A stretch of DNA of 64,000 bases from Apostichopus japonicus (lineage: Eukaryota > Echinodermata > Holothuroidea > Aspidochirotida > Stichopodidae), in the NCBI RefSeq assembly GCF_037975245.1, contig NC_092583.1, positions 1,345,764 through 1,409,763 of the forward strand, read 5' to 3'. The notes beneath the pieces are model-generated. The model searched no databases and had not been told where the DNA came from. It was given only the letters and a program-made list of their open reading frames with translations. Shown here one piece after another: positions 37,001 to 48,512 of this stretch. The position numbers and the translations under genes are program-made. Within the stretch, counting starts at the first letter, position 1; each line of letters starts with the position of its first letter.

Positions 37001-40000
37001 ATTCGTTCGTGGTGCATCAAAATTATTTGAATATAATGAAACACAGCTCGGTGTAGCATACAGACCACTTTGCCGTAAAAACAACGATTTTTCAATGGCG
37101 AGGAATGCAAAACACATTTCAATTTCAAAAGCAGCCAATTGCTCCTATACCATTCTTCCCTCCCAGGGAGAGGCCTTTTCAATGGCCATTTTGATTTTTA
37201 ATCCTGCAGGTGATATTTAAAATGGACACGAACGGGAACGCTCTGGAAATTGATCAGTCCAGTCTCAACCGTGCCCTCAAGATGGGAAGCTACTTCTCCG
37301 TCGACAAGTTCCGGCACATGTGTATACTTGCGGGATGCGACTACCTTCCGTCTTTGCAAGGAATCGGATTAGGGAAAGCTAGGAAGTTTATCCACACGAG
37401 TACTAATCCCGATATGCGTCAGGTATGTCCATCAGTCCAATTCTACGAAAAGGTCAGTATTGTCTGCACTTTGTAACATCGACGATTTCTATAGATCGTT
37501 TCATTGTCTCAGATCTCCGAGGATCACAGCTAAATAACAAGTACAGGATGCAGCCAGTTCTTGTATTGCAATTGTAAAGACCCGGATCTCTCAATCCCCA
37601 CTGGCATCATGGACCCAAGCACCACCCCACCAAGCTACCTGTAAAACTGTGAGACGGAGAGAGGAAAAACAGTTTAGCTTTATAGTTGTTGTAACGTTGA
37701 GGCACATTTTAATCAATCGCTGAGGCTCCGCCCACCATACGCACTATTGAACGCCACGATGCAGCCAGTTCTTGCATTGTAATTACACACACAGCTAGAT
37801 CATCCACTGTATATATTTGAAAATCTTGTGGGACAAGCTGCATTACCATTCAGACATCGTTGAAACAATATAGTGGTGTCCACTGGATGAGTACCATTTG
37901 ATTTGTATTTGTATTTGATGAAATTGATTTGAATTTGATGATTTGTATTTGTATTGATTTGTATTTGATTATTTGTATTGATTTGTATTTGATAAAAACC
38001 CAATCTTCTGATTCTTGTTTTCATCACCATCCTCCAGGTTTTAAAGAGAATGCCTCTACAGATGAAGTTAAAGGTGCCGGTCACCCAGGAGTACATCGAC
38101 GGTTTTATTCGGGCGGATAACACCTTTCTGTATCAGCTGGCCTTTGACCCCCGAAAGAGGAAACTTATGCCGCTTCATCCCTATCCTCCCGAACTAGCCG
38201 ACGAAGAAATGGACTACGCCGGGAGGTAAGACTGTAACCTTTGACCACCTGATTTCTGCAGGAAATGTTTACTCACATTTGTATTTGATATTCTCACGAT
38301 TGAAAACAGTGGAAATACTTTGAGAATAGTGTTTTGATAATGGCTGTTAGAATTTTTTGCCCTACTTTTTTGGCAGTTTTATTCTCAAATCTATTTTCAT
38401 TTTGTTTTCCTGTTGACTTTTTTTTCAGGTACTTTGACTCCAAGTCAGCCCTGCAACTTGCTCTAGGCAATGTGGATGCAGGATCCTTGAGGAAAATTTT
38501 TAATTTTGAACCAGATACAAGTAAAGTGAGTCCTACTGATCTTTAAAATGTTTTCTGTAATCTATATATCCTTGCATTTAATGTCGTGCGGCGAGCTTAG
38601 TTTCATTTTCAACCTTGGTTTGCTGGACTTAAAATGTAACAAATATTGCTAAAGAGATACTCTGGTGGCGAAAAAACATGTTAAACTAATATCGAAAAGA
38701 GAAAATATTCCACAAGTAGTTGAAAACCTCCATCTCAATAACTTGCCCATAGCTCAAAGTTATGGTTGATTAAAGGCATTGAGGACTCGCCCCAAACCGC
38801 GTGCTGCGCTTTGACAAAGTTAACTTTCCGTTGCTTGCAAATGACTTTTTCTTCTTGTCGCTACAAAATGCAGACAGTAATGAAACGTGATACCTTGTTA
38901 TCTTTTATCTAGACCTGAGATGTCCACACTGCTATGTTCACTGTGTTGTGGGTATTGACAGTAGCTGTATGTATTGACAGTACACTAGTGTCTAATTACC
39001 GACGGTAGCAAGCTGTTTGTGTATTTTCTGGGATTGATGGTGGTGTCTAACACTTCTGTTACACCTCATTCAAAACTAGGTCAGATTACTGGCATGTGGA
39101 CGAGTCTTCACACCCTTTAAATGCAAGCTCTGTTGACTGGCTAAATCCTGGATTCTTCCATAGAGTTGGTGGTGTGTGATGACATAAATGGCAAAAGCTC
39201 TACAATAGGTTTACTTTTGTATAACTTTCTATCTATTATATTTTCGTTGATTTATCCTTGAAACATCATACATTTGGAATGTGTGCTTAGCTACCAGTGT
39301 TCTCTGTATTGAGAATTTGCAAAATGCAACTTTTTTTGCTCAAAATAATTCCCTCTGTGAATAAATGAGCTAGATATTATAAAACAAAAATTTTAAATAT
39401 TTTCAGATTAATTGACATGCTGATATCTTTCACTCTATTGTTGCCAATATCCGTTCACAAAATAACCACAAAATTTGAAAAAAAATCATATCTTTGCTAT
39501 TAAAACTGCTTTGAGGGATGTGGTTTTCACCTAAAGATGCAGAGAATTTCCAGCATTTATTATTAAGATTATTTTTATTATTAATTTCAGGCAACAGAAT
39601 ATCCCTTGAACCTACTCAAATGGCTTAAAATGATCCATAATCCCTTCAATCACTCATGGTACTTCCATCAGGAACATTAATCAATAAAGTACTATATACA
39701 GCTAGGTCACTGTTATCTGAAACCAAAGTGGTCACTAGTATAACATGTTCACATTTTGTGGTATATTTGTGATATTTTTAAAACCAATAAAATACTCAAT
39801 TTCATACCGATGATAATGTTTCATCCTTCGACAATGCTCAGCCGTACCCTCAAGGCACCCACCGCTACAAACTGAGCATATGGCACGAAGATTTTCGACC
39901 CGCCCCGGCCCTGGCGACTAGAGAATCCGTGGAAGTCACAAGGAACCCTACTAAAGGTCAAGAGATGACAGTCCAGAGCAGTGGAATCGCAAGGAGGAGG

Positions 40001-43000
40001 TCGTCACCTAGGAAACGAAAGCGAGATGGTGAGTGCAGACAACCTGCGGTATTACCGTGATTAATCCGACTAATTATGTCAGACTTCATTTGTGCAGGAA
40101 TTACATGTTCAGCTTAAATCATGAAAATCCTCACCAATGGAATTATACTGTAGAAAGACAGCTGTTGCCATGGAAACCAGAAGAAAATCTCAATATAAAG
40201 CCTAAATAAATCTTCAGTCTTCAGGTATAAATGAGGCTGTGTAAATAAGGGTATCCTAAATAAGTTCTAGTCCAAACCAACAAAGTTGTATGAAGCCAGC
40301 TGTTGCCATGGAAACCATGAAGGGAATTATGACACCTGACAGTTATGCTTTAAAAGTTGATCTTTAGGTTTACATATGAAGCTATGTACAGTTAAACAAA
40401 CAGCTCAACTAGTAAACATTTAAATAATCATCAATATTTCACCCTGTGGTTTGGTCACAATTTCATCCTAGGCATCGTGTGTTTCCTTCTTCATTGCAAA
40501 GTTTTTCTGTCCTTCGGCTGAAATGCTCATTCCATCCGCTTGATATATCTGATATAAATCACAATCAGCCCTCATATACCAACTCTGGAAATATACAAAT
40601 TTCCTGTTTTTCCCTAATTAATGATACCAGTAATTGAGAGATTATACAGGATCATAAAATTCTGAAGTGGATTTTAGGTAGTTGCCTTGTTTCTTAACTA
40701 ATTGCTAGATTTAAAAACATAACCTAACAAGTAGAAGATATAGGAAGCCTTCACCATTCACTAAGTGTGATGATGTTTGGTATGAACTAACCACAGTTTA
40801 GCAAATGGTCAATATGTTCCATGTAGAAACCCATGTTGTCATGGCGACCTTTCATCATGCCAGCTCTTTTCTTAAAAGTTTAAGGAACTTGTGCTTATTT
40901 TGTCGTAATCTGCTTCCAGAAAATACCTCAGGTCAAGACGTTACATCTGCAGCAGCCCTAGCAACCATTTACGGCGGGTCTCCAGATTCCAAAACAAGGA
41001 GGATCCATGTATCAGGTGTGTACCAGTATTTCAATTGTAGGATTTATGAAATACAATGTTGCGATCAGTAAGCATTACCATTGCAGATTTAATAGTTTCC
41101 TCTTTATCATTTCAACATTTATGCATATTAACATTTTTGGACGTGGTTTTAATTGCGTCGAAGTCCTGAAAGAACATAATAGCAATATAGAGAGTGAACC
41201 AAACAGAACTGAAATTTAAAAGTTGTCCTTAGAACATTAATAATTTTATAGATTATATATGAAAATAAAGTTTGATAATTTCCTATTTAATACCTAAAGA
41301 AGTGAAAAAACAAATCCCCTAGTATTCACCCTTTAGAATTTCTGTTTGCTAGTTTACGATTATATTATTCTTCAGAGGAGGCCACCATTCCAGAGACTCC
41401 CAGCCCTATGAAGGAATTGGACAAGCGCCCTCCACGGGAAATCGAACCAGTTCCTCAACGGAACAGGATGACTCCTCGCAACGTCTTTGCGGTCAAAAAG
41501 AACCACCGAGTTGACAGGGTGCACAGAGAAAACTTACTGCAGTCTGAAGTTACGGTTTCAAGCAGGTGCGCTTTTAAACATCATTTGCAAGTCACGGATG
41601 AATTTAAGATAATAATAGAATGGCAATAATTATTATAACGTTTAGAATAATATCTTAAGGCAGTTATTTTACGACATTAAGCAACCGCATGTGTGTGTGG
41701 AAAAAACCAAATGACATGTTTTTCATACTTCACGTTGGGTGGCTATCTAATATATAGTCTTATAGCTTATTTTATTCACCATTTGGAAGACCATTTCAGT
41801 ACCATGGAGTTCTCCTATATGAAAAATCACTCATATTTTAGCAGGCCAGACTTGAAACCCACAATCTGCTAGATGCTATTTTGATAGCTTTTTTTTCCCC
41901 GCTTCTAAAGCCACTGCCTCCGTCTACTCAACCATAGCATTCGTTGCCCAGAGGTTTTGTTTGAAATGTCGTACTGCAACAGTAAGAGAAAACTTAGAAA
42001 AAAAAGTAGTGCAGGTAAATTGTCCAGAGTTCTTCTCGAATGCTATATGGATGATGATTTCAACAGGTCCTCATTTGATACCTAATTTGTAAATTGCTTT
42101 TATTGACTTCAAATAAATAAATTAAAATATGATATTTTAACTTTATATGGACAGCGCAGCACAAAGACAAAATCCTGCACCATTGGTCTTGAGAAATTTG
42201 TCATTCACTGTTCACATTTAAATAGTCAAAGTGTCAAACTGTATTTATATTTTACTATTTTGTTAATGTGGCTTGCATCTGGTATAAAGTCTGACCTAAT
42301 GGCCTTGGTGCTAAACTAGTTTGTTCAGCCACTTTCATTGATGGTCTTCTGGTAGTTGAAAAGTCATTATTCAAATACTAAAAAGTGTTATTGTCTTGTA
42401 AACTGCACTTGATATTAATTTGGTGTCTTATAAACTGTACATTAACATATCCAATCTACTTGTAGTCCAAAAGTTATCTTAGTGTCGTTCGGAAGTGTCT
42501 ATAAGTAAATTCATAACCGGCCAAGGCAAAGCTTACTACAGGCAGCAATCTCTCCGGATATTAGTTGTTGGTTATTTGCTCAACTCAAATTCAACTTTTT
42601 TATCAAGTCTCATTTCAGTTTTTTTTGGTTTGTTCATATTGAGCTTTTTCGGTATTTACTTTTCATCGATTGGCTGATGTTTGCTTTGCAGATTCTTCCC
42701 ATCATCGACAACAATCGTGGAGACGGAGGAAGACACAAAGTCACCCGACCAATTAGAAGAAAAAGATGACTTAGTTCTTGTTCATGAGGACAAAGGTCAC
42801 ATCTATGAACCTGGTAGGATGGATGACATCGCCGCCGAGGGGGCCAAAGAGGAACGGCCGGAATTACAGGACAGTATACGAGACCATCAACGTAAAGTCC
42901 GCGGTGCCACGGGGAGGCTCTGCGATAAAAACGTGGACAGGACGGGGGTGTTAGACTCCCTGCAGAAGTTTCGACATTCAGAATTCTACGAGGAACAAGT

Positions 43001-46000
43001 CCGGATCAAGAGGCAAAACGAGGCGAGGAGGCAGAAGACCCCACCGTCTTCTAAGAAAGGTGTCTCGGGTGTAACCAACAGGAAAGGAGGTGCATTCCAT
43101 TGGTCAAGTCAGGTATCCAAGAGTGGGGTCGTTCAAAAGACTCTGGCCGACTCGATGAAGAGTCTTTCTACGTTCCATCGGAAAAGCAACTCACAAATTA
43201 TGAAATGGAAGGATTCCATCGAAGATGATGAACCTAGGACAGAAGGGTGTGTCGCAAACAACAGCCAAGAGAGTCTGTCTGATTCTCAACGTAGCGACAT
43301 TAAATCGAGTCAAGTTGAATCGGAGGGCGACTTTGCGGAGTCCCAGTCTTCCTCGACTGGACTCTCGTCTCAACGCAGCATCCCGACTTGCAGTATAGAC
43401 AGGGATGGCCCTACTTTCAGTCAGCTGGTAGCAGATGGAAACGACTCGCCGGTCGGAAAGACGGTCGACAATTCCGACGCAGAGTTAAGCCCCGGCGATA
43501 AGGAAATATGCGACTTGCTTGCCGACATGGTCGAGGAGGAAGACGTTGCCGTCGTTGGTAAAGATTGCGATGGTTCGGAGGCGTCCCACATTGGAACAAA
43601 TACAAAGTCAGACTCGTTAAGAGATGGTGGTGATGTGGTGACCTCCATGGTAGAGGTAATCGATGGCACCTCACAAGAACCGTCATCAAACATCCACGGT
43701 ACTCCGACTCTGCCGTCCCTCGGTGGAATCGAGGGTCAGGGAATGCGCCGTCAGAAGTCACCGTCCAACGATGAAAACAGTCCACCGTTAGATTTACAAA
43801 GGAAGAGAAAAGATGAAACCGTGAGCTCGTATTTTACAAAGGTAAGGAAAGTTCTTTTTTTTTTAAAGAGTTTGCAGTGTTTTAGTACATTTTTCTCAAT
43901 TCAGCATTACCAGAATGTTTTGTTGGGGACTATATTTGTAATTTTGATGGCTCCTTTGTGACTCCACAGGGGTCGTTCATGTTACAAATGGAAGTACTTC
44001 ACAAAATAATGTGGGATCCCATGAGATGGTTTACCTCACTGTGACTTGTTTGTATGTATGTATTTTAGATCCTCCTGCAAGCAGGAACTCGCGAAGAAGC
44101 CATCATTGGCTTATCAAAGCCGCAATCTGACCGAAGTCAGTCTCTATATTTAACGTCCATGATTATGAATTGTCAATTGTCAACAACTCTGTTACTTGAC
44201 GACATACATTAATCTGGGAGTGACTCGAACTCAGAACCTTATGATTGGAAGGCACCGGCGTTAACCACTGAGCTAACACTCCCCTTGTACAGTAGGCCTC
44301 GTCTCAAGAAAACAGTTAACTCCTACAGAACTCACAAAATCAAAATTTGATTGATGTAACGTTTTGTAGAATTTCTAAGAACTATAGCTTAGATCACTTA
44401 AGATGCGGACAGGCAATCCTGACACTGTTGATGTAATGATAGTTTACTGCATCAGTGATAGCAAACTCCTACAGTGACCTCGCATGAGCACCAATTAACA
44501 GTGATAAAAAAATTGCAATTTTCGATAAAAGATCGACTGGTGATGGGAACCATTTCATACAGTATACTGTTCAACACAACAATTTTCTATGGTGTCCGTA
44601 AAGGGTTGCTATGGTGCATCTCTTTAATCATTTGCTGTTGTGTCATAGATGGTAGGCATGACACCACGTATACTTGGAATAGTGCCACATGGTGCCATAT
44701 TTTGCACAACTGTCTGGTTTGGTGCCACAAAGGTTTAATGTGGTTCCAAAATTGTTGCCATGGTGTCACAAATCACAAATGATTGTCATTTTGATAAAGA
44801 GGTTCGATATGTGTTTAATGTAATGTGCCAGAATGGATTGCTATGGTGCCAGATTGGATTGCTATGGTACCAGAAGGGTTTGTTATGGTGTCAGAAGGGT
44901 TTGTTATGGTGGCATGATGGATTGTAATGGTACCAGAAGGGTTTGTTATGGTGTCAGAAGGGTAGCTATGGAATCAGAAGGGTTGATATGGTGTCAGAAG
45001 GGTTTGTTATGGTGCCAGAATGGATTGCTATGGTGCCAGAAGGGTTTGTTATGATGTCAGATAGGTTGCAATGGTACCAGAAGGGTTTGTTATGGTGCCA
45101 GAATGGATTGCTATGGTGCCAGAAGGGTTTGTTATGATGTCAGATAGGTTGCAATGGTACCAGAAGGGTTTGTTATGGTGCCATTATGGATTACAATGGT
45201 ACCAGAAGGGCTTGTTATGGTGTCAGAAGGGTTGCTATGGTGTCAGAAGGGTTGCTATGGAATCAGAAGGGTTGATATGGTGTCAGAAGGGTTTGCTATG
45301 GTGTCAGAAGGATTTGTTATGGTGTTAGAAGGGTTTGTTATTTCTGGTGCACTCTCCGTCCAATTCTTTTCCAGACACACAGTTGCTTCATAGACGCCGT
45401 AAAGTTAAATAAAATCAATCATTTTCTGTTCTCTTCACAGGGCAAGGAAAGTCAATCAAACGGTAAATATGAAGCATTAATCTTTCATCCTAGTGAAAAC
45501 TCTAAACCTATCATCATATCAGTGAAAATAAATACATACTTGTTTAAACCCTAAACAAGCACCAAACTATCGTCAAATACATGAGTGCATGCCAGTACCG
45601 GGTTAAAGTAGCAGAGTGTGACTTGTTGAATTTACTACTTCAAGGTGTCTGGGAAGCAATACTATACTACACACCTGACAAAAAAGAATTTCAAACTTTA
45701 CTTTTGAGAAAAATGGTGAGATTCCTTCCACATTAGTCAAAATTATGGCAGTGAAAAGTGAGCGAAAGAAATTGTTGGATTTCTGCTCTCCCTCCATTAT
45801 TTTGTAAACATTCTTTGGTTGGGTTGGGTTGGGTTAAGACCCAAGATGGTGGCCTTGAAGCTATGCATAATTGAAGAAAGTTTGCAAAAGAATTCAGTAC
45901 CACTTGCATTTCGTACTTTCACCAAAATCGCTCGTGGAAAAGCACGTTGTGACAGGTCTTCTAATTGCTGTTTGCTCCAAATTTATTTCTCTGTAATCAA

Positions 46001-46841
46001 TGCTCATTCTTTTGTTTTAGCCTCCTGCAAAGTCCCAGGTCTTTCCAAGCGAAAGAAGCCTACTAAGAAGAATCCGTCCAGTAACCAACAGCCGACACTC
46101 ATGGCATTTATGAAGAAAAAGAGTGCTTTTGGGTAAGTTAATAGATTTAAAAAAAACTTTGTGTTGGGGAGACTAACTTTGCCATAGACACATCCAGAAG
46201 TGAACAATCTTCAGCCAGGTAGATTGTTTGTTTGCAAAGACTGGAAAAAAGCATTGATGTTACAATAACAAAATGAAAATGTTGGGTTGTATGGTATTGT
46301 AGTGTAGCAAAAACACTATAAAACAGCATGTCTAAGGAGAATGGAAGGATCTGGTCTGGTTTGTGAAAATTATTCAGAAATACATAAAATTTGTTTTATG
46401 AGCTTGTGCATAATCAGACTTATACCCCCACCCATACCTTCACTCATACCCCCACCCATACCCCCACCCACCCATACATCCACCCATACCTCCACCTCAC
46501 CTGCTACAAGTGCTGGCAGCCATTGGAAAATGAAACTTACTCACGCATCTCAAAAGTATAATTATCAGTAAGTTCATAGAAATTATGAGTAATTCGAACA
46601 AGTGTCTTTTTCAGTTCAAATTTTATCCATCAGTATGTTACTTTAGGGTGATATCATTATATCTGCTGACCCATTTTGTGTTTATATCTAATCGTGCAGG
46701 TCGAGCGGTCCAAGCCCAACAGACAAGAAGTTGCCTTTGTCACCATCAAAGATGGAATTCGATCGAAATATCACTCCCGAATCAGATAATCTTTTCACTC
46801 TCAATAAAGCCTCAGCAGTTAGAAAGACCATTTTCAAGTGA
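33861..46841 (+). CDS. EXO1: Exonuclease 1 (EXO1), complete, 14 coding exons
   Basis: 5'-3' exonuclease and flap endonuclease of the FEN1/XPG (Rad2) family, acting in nuclear mismatch repair and double-strand-break resection. Exons: 33861-34021, 34989-35108, 35404-35527, 36299-36436, 37210-37422, 38038-38225, 38429-38525, 39842-40028, 40920-41015, 41376-41565, 42692-43841, 45441-45462, 46021-46132, 46700-46841. They total 2,940 nt, 979 residues, against 846 in human. All junctions are in phase. Catalytic acids fall at the human numbers: D30, D78, E150, D152, D171, D173, D225. The N-domain (about 1-100) starts [11 protein letters not shown], and the I-domain holds [12 protein letters not shown] and ITEDSDLL. 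Residues about 370-890 are Ser/Asp-rich and disordered. The C-terminus has a PIP-box-like QPTLMAFM at 919-926, where human EXO1 has QIKLNELW, followed by 50 or so extra residues. Confidence 0.97.
34989..35108 (+). CDS. EXO1: EXO1 coding exon 2
   Basis: Encodes [12 protein letters not shown] and [16 protein letters not shown] with metal ligand D78. Acceptor AATCCAG, donor GTGAGT; 120 nt, phase 2 to phase 2. Confidence 0.96.
35404..35527 (+). CDS. EXO1: EXO1 coding exon 3
   Basis: Encodes [20 protein letters not shown] and on to ALEVMK, the helical arch region. Its last 46 nt and the start of the following intron are repeated 158 bp downstream. Confidence 0.96.
35640..35741 (+). repeat. Partial copy of EXO1 exon 3 in the following intron
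   Basis: The last 46 nt of exon 3 and about 55 nt of intron are repeated 158 bp downstream (35482 to 35640) with few changes. In the copy the donor AAG-GTTTGT has become AAG-TGTATG, so it lacks the splice site. Confidence 0.85.
36299..36436 (+). CDS. EXO1: EXO1 coding exon 4
   Basis: Encodes the I-domain core: [20 protein letters not shown] then [16 protein letters not shown], carrying E150, D152, D171 and D173. 46 codons, phase 0 at both ends; donor GTAAGT. Confidence 0.97.
37210..37422 (+). CDS. EXO1: EXO1 coding exon 5
   Basis: Encodes [16 protein letters not shown] through the helix-hairpin-helix [15 protein letters not shown] with metal ligand D225. 71 codons, phase 0; acceptor CCTGCAG, donor GTATGT. 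Confidence 0.97.
37905..37997. repeat. ATTTG-rich low-complexity repeat
   Basis: Interrupted ATTTGTATTTG/ATTGATTTG units ending 40 bp before the acceptor of EXO1 exon 6. Confidence 0.8.
38038..38225 (+). CDS. EXO1: EXO1 coding exon 6
   Basis: Encodes [20 protein letters not shown] and [17 protein letters not shown], the end of the catalytic core, close to human EXO1. An ATTTG-rich repeat sits just before the acceptor. Confidence 0.96.
38429..38525 (+). CDS. EXO1: EXO1 coding exon 7
   Basis: Encodes [20 protein letters not shown], matching human YVDDSIALQIALGN. 97 nt from phase 2 to phase 0, acceptor preceded by a long T tract. Confidence 0.95.
39842..40028 (+). CDS. EXO1: EXO1 coding exon 8
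   Basis: Encodes a segment with [14 protein letters not shown] (human has SSIWHRNYSPRP) and ends in a basic [12 protein letters not shown] stretch, a possible nuclear localisation signal. Start of the disordered C-terminal half. Confidence 0.93.
40150..40325 (+). promoter_or_regulatory. Two X-box-like (RFX) sites in an EXO1 intron
   Basis: GTTGCCATGGAAAC at 40164-40177 and again at 40302-40315 fits the RFX X-box (GTNRCC then RGYAAC) with one mismatch. A looser copy, GTTGTCATGGCGAC, is at 40835-40848. The first two sit in a short direct repeat, so repetition rather than selection could explain them. Confidence 0.35.
40920..41015 (+). CDS. EXO1: EXO1 coding exon 9
   Basis: 96 nt, phase 1 to phase 1, so it could be skipped without breaking frame. 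Low-complexity Thr/Ala-rich linker with no recognisable motif; supported by acceptor TTCCAG, donor GTGTGT and frame. Confidence 0.85.
41376..41565 (+). CDS. EXO1: EXO1 coding exon 10
   Basis: Encodes [18 protein letters not shown] and [11 protein letters not shown], comparable to the human TPPRTRNKFATFLQRKN segment. 190 nt, phase 1 to phase 2; donor GTGCGC. Confidence 0.92.
42692..43841 (+). CDS. EXO1: EXO1 coding exon 11 (large)
   Basis: 1,150-nt exon coding for residues 505-888: acidic, Ser-rich and mostly disordered, with SQ and SP sites (for example [27 protein letters not shown]). This is the regulatory region that in human EXO1 carries checkpoint-kinase sites and mismatch-repair protein contacts. 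It ends ETVSSYFTK before GTAAGG. Confidence 0.95.
44216..44283 (-). repeat. tRNA-like sequence, probably a SINE head
   Basis: The complement has a perfect 7-bp acceptor-like stem (GGGAGTG with CACTCCC), an A-box-like TTAGCTCAGTGGTTAACGC and a B-box-like GAGTTCGAGTC. The anticodon arm is partial (GCCTT/AAGGT) and the T stem does not pair, so it is a tRNA-derived repeat or relic, not a working tRNA. It is in an EXO1 intron. Confidence 0.6.
44827..45344. repeat. 20-21-bp minisatellite in EXO1 intron 11
   Basis: About 25 copies of a unit like TATGGTGTCAGAAGGGTTTG, with variants GGTGCCAGAATGGATTGC and GGTACCAGAAGGG. Related but diverged copies reach back to about 44590. All three plus-strand frames stay open through much of it because of the unit length. 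Confidence 0.93.
45441..45462 (+). CDS. EXO1: EXO1 coding exon 12, 22-nt micro-exon
   Basis: Only 22 nt (GKESQSN plus one base) between acceptor CTCTTCACAG and donor GTAAAT. Frame requires it: exon 11 ends in phase 0 and exon 13 begins with two bases, so skipping it shifts the frame. It lies 97 bp after a 0.5-kb minisatellite. Confidence 0.8.
46021..46132 (+). CDS. EXO1: EXO1 coding exon 13, PIP-box-like motif
   Basis: Encodes [15 protein letters not shown] then [15 protein letters not shown]. This aligns by position with the human C-terminus (GLSKKP..., QIKLNELWKNFGF), the PCNA-interaction motif. The eighth motif residue is Met where an aromatic is usual in a strict PIP box. Confidence 0.92.
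46700..46841 (+). CDS. EXO1: EXO1 coding exon 14 and stop
   Basis: Encodes 46 residues plus completion of Gly ([20 protein letters not shown], ending VRKTIFK) and stop TGA at 46839-46841. This tail lies beyond the end of human EXO1. Confidence 0.88.
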
Positions 46842-47468
46842 CATTCCACAGATCTATGCCAAGACATTTTTTGGCGAATGTTTTTTGTTGGGGGGGGATT
46901 TAACTCTACTCTTGTAGTGATTAAGGAGAATGTATGAAGCATAAAAGTACCATCATATTGAGTTAGTGAATGATATTTATGGAACCCAGAGAATATTACT
47001 CAAACAGGTTGGAATCGACCAATTTAAGACCCTCTCTACAACGTTTTCAATCAATAGGGTATTCAGGGATATTAAAGACCACTGCTATCATCTGACATAG
47101 TTGTACTTTTATATCACTTCAAAGTTTTGCGAAATGACAATTGAAATGGCTGGACATACTAGTCTATCACAGGCCACTATTTTCAGTTCATACTACGTCA
47201 AACTCAATATGAACTATTTCTTTACTCATTTTCAACTTTTTGCATTAATATCATAATTAGTTTACCAATGTTGAGTTTAATACCTCTATTTTATTGATTT
47301 TTTTTTTCTGTTTTGTTTTAGGCCTTATTTGTCTTTGTGAAGATGTCCAACAAAAATGTATTATTTTAATTTATTATGATGATTTTTTTTTTTATCTAGG
47401 CCTAGATAAATTGTACATCATATTTCATGTTTGTTGCTTTTTAAGCTGAAAATAAGTTTTTCTGCCAA

Positions 47469-47474
47469 AATAAA
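47469..47474 (+). terminator. Possible EXO1 polyadenylation signal
   Basis: AATAAA 628 bp past the EXO1 stop. The only other close AATAAA is inside the last coding exon. Assignment is by position only. Confidence 0.35.
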
Positions 47475-47723
47475 TATGCAATATCTTCAAAACGTCACTA
47501 ATTTGTGTTTGCGCTTTCAAAATAAGATTTATAAGCAATTCATGATCTCCCTTTTATCGCAGAACCATTACCAACTTTACCTCACCTTCAGACCATCACT
47601 TCACCCACAACTTCCCTCCCTCCCCTCGCCACCATGTGTATCTTTACCTGCATCCCTCACACATGTGGTAAGTTAATAACGCAAATGTAACAGTGCGTGT
47701 AGTATCACCCTGGTGGGTCTAAG

Positions 47724-48269
47724 CAGTGGCGTAGCTAGGGGGGGTCAAGGGAGGGCCCAGGCGCCGGGTTTAGGGGGGGGTGCTGAAATGGGAAAATGAG
47801 AGTAAAAAAAATAAGCACTTTTTAGAAAAACATGACGAAATTGATGTATGTCGTCAGGCATGAATATTTTCCAGTTACTAATAAGAATCTGAACTGAATG
47901 TAGTTGTTTTTATCAGCAAATTTATTGATTGTGATTTCTTTTCAGTCCATTTCGACCGTTTTTTTCATTTTTTTTTATATTCTGTTCTGTGGTCTGTAAT
48001 GACTATACATGTCACGGAAATTTCGGGTATTTCAGTATACAGTTCCAAGGCAGTAGATTTCGAAGGGTGGAAAATGTTAATATCATAGGCGTAGGACGGT
48101 AGGAGCACAATTTGATTTGGGGGGGGAGGGTGCTGTAATGACTTGCCCGAAAAATATAACCAAAAATTTTTGCGCGACTTCGCACTCAATTTATTTTTCT
48201 TTCAGTAGTGGGGGGGGGGCGATTTTCTACTCTTGCAACCGGGTGCCAAAACCTCCAGCTACGCCACTG
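47724..48269. mobile_element. hAT-type MITE, 546 bp
   Basis: Ends CAGTGGCGTAGCTAGGG and CCTCCAGCTACGCCACTG are inverted copies; exact 8-bp duplication ggtctaag at 47716-47723 and 48270-48277. An internal GGCGTAGGACGG segment near 48090 may be a second nested terminus. No ORF of note. Confidence 0.88.
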
Positions 48270-48482
48270 GGTCTAAGTAAGTTGGGGTTATTTATCTTAC
48301 ACGGGCAATCCAATCCTTTCCATCTCTAATTAATGTTCTAAATCGCTAGAACCAAATGCAAGTAGAACTGCATTTGCCTGCAAATATACAGTATTGTAGT
48401 GCGCGTGGAGTGCTTGCAGTATTAGGAAGAACTTTTCGGTTGTTCATGGTGTTATATTTTCGGCGGACAACACACCAGGGTG

Positions 48483-48512
48483 CAGAGCCGTATATCTCTA
48501 TATACGGCTCTG
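48483..48512. mobile_element. 30-bp palindromic insertion with exact 8-bp target duplication
   Basis: CAGAGCCGTATAT and ATATACGGCTCTG are perfect 13-bp inverted arms around the loop CTCT. Identical ccagggtg octamers lie directly outside (48475-48482, 48513-48520). CAG...CTG ends with an 8-bp duplication are hAT-like, so this looks like two transposon ends with almost nothing between. Confidence 0.6.

Noticed and set aside
43417-43785. Minus-strand frames of 90-122 codons
   Set aside because: Antisense shadows of the large, well-supported EXO1 exon 11.
44070-44211. Possible alternative EXO1 exon ([20 protein letters not shown], then stop)
   Set aside because: It is in phase after exon 11, but the acceptor is weak, it has no donor, and the micro-exon route gives the conserved C-terminus. 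It could be a rare alternative end.
44833-45393. Several overlapping repeat peptides in three frames ([14 protein letters not shown])
   Set aside because: By-products of the 20-21-bp minisatellite within an EXO1 intron.
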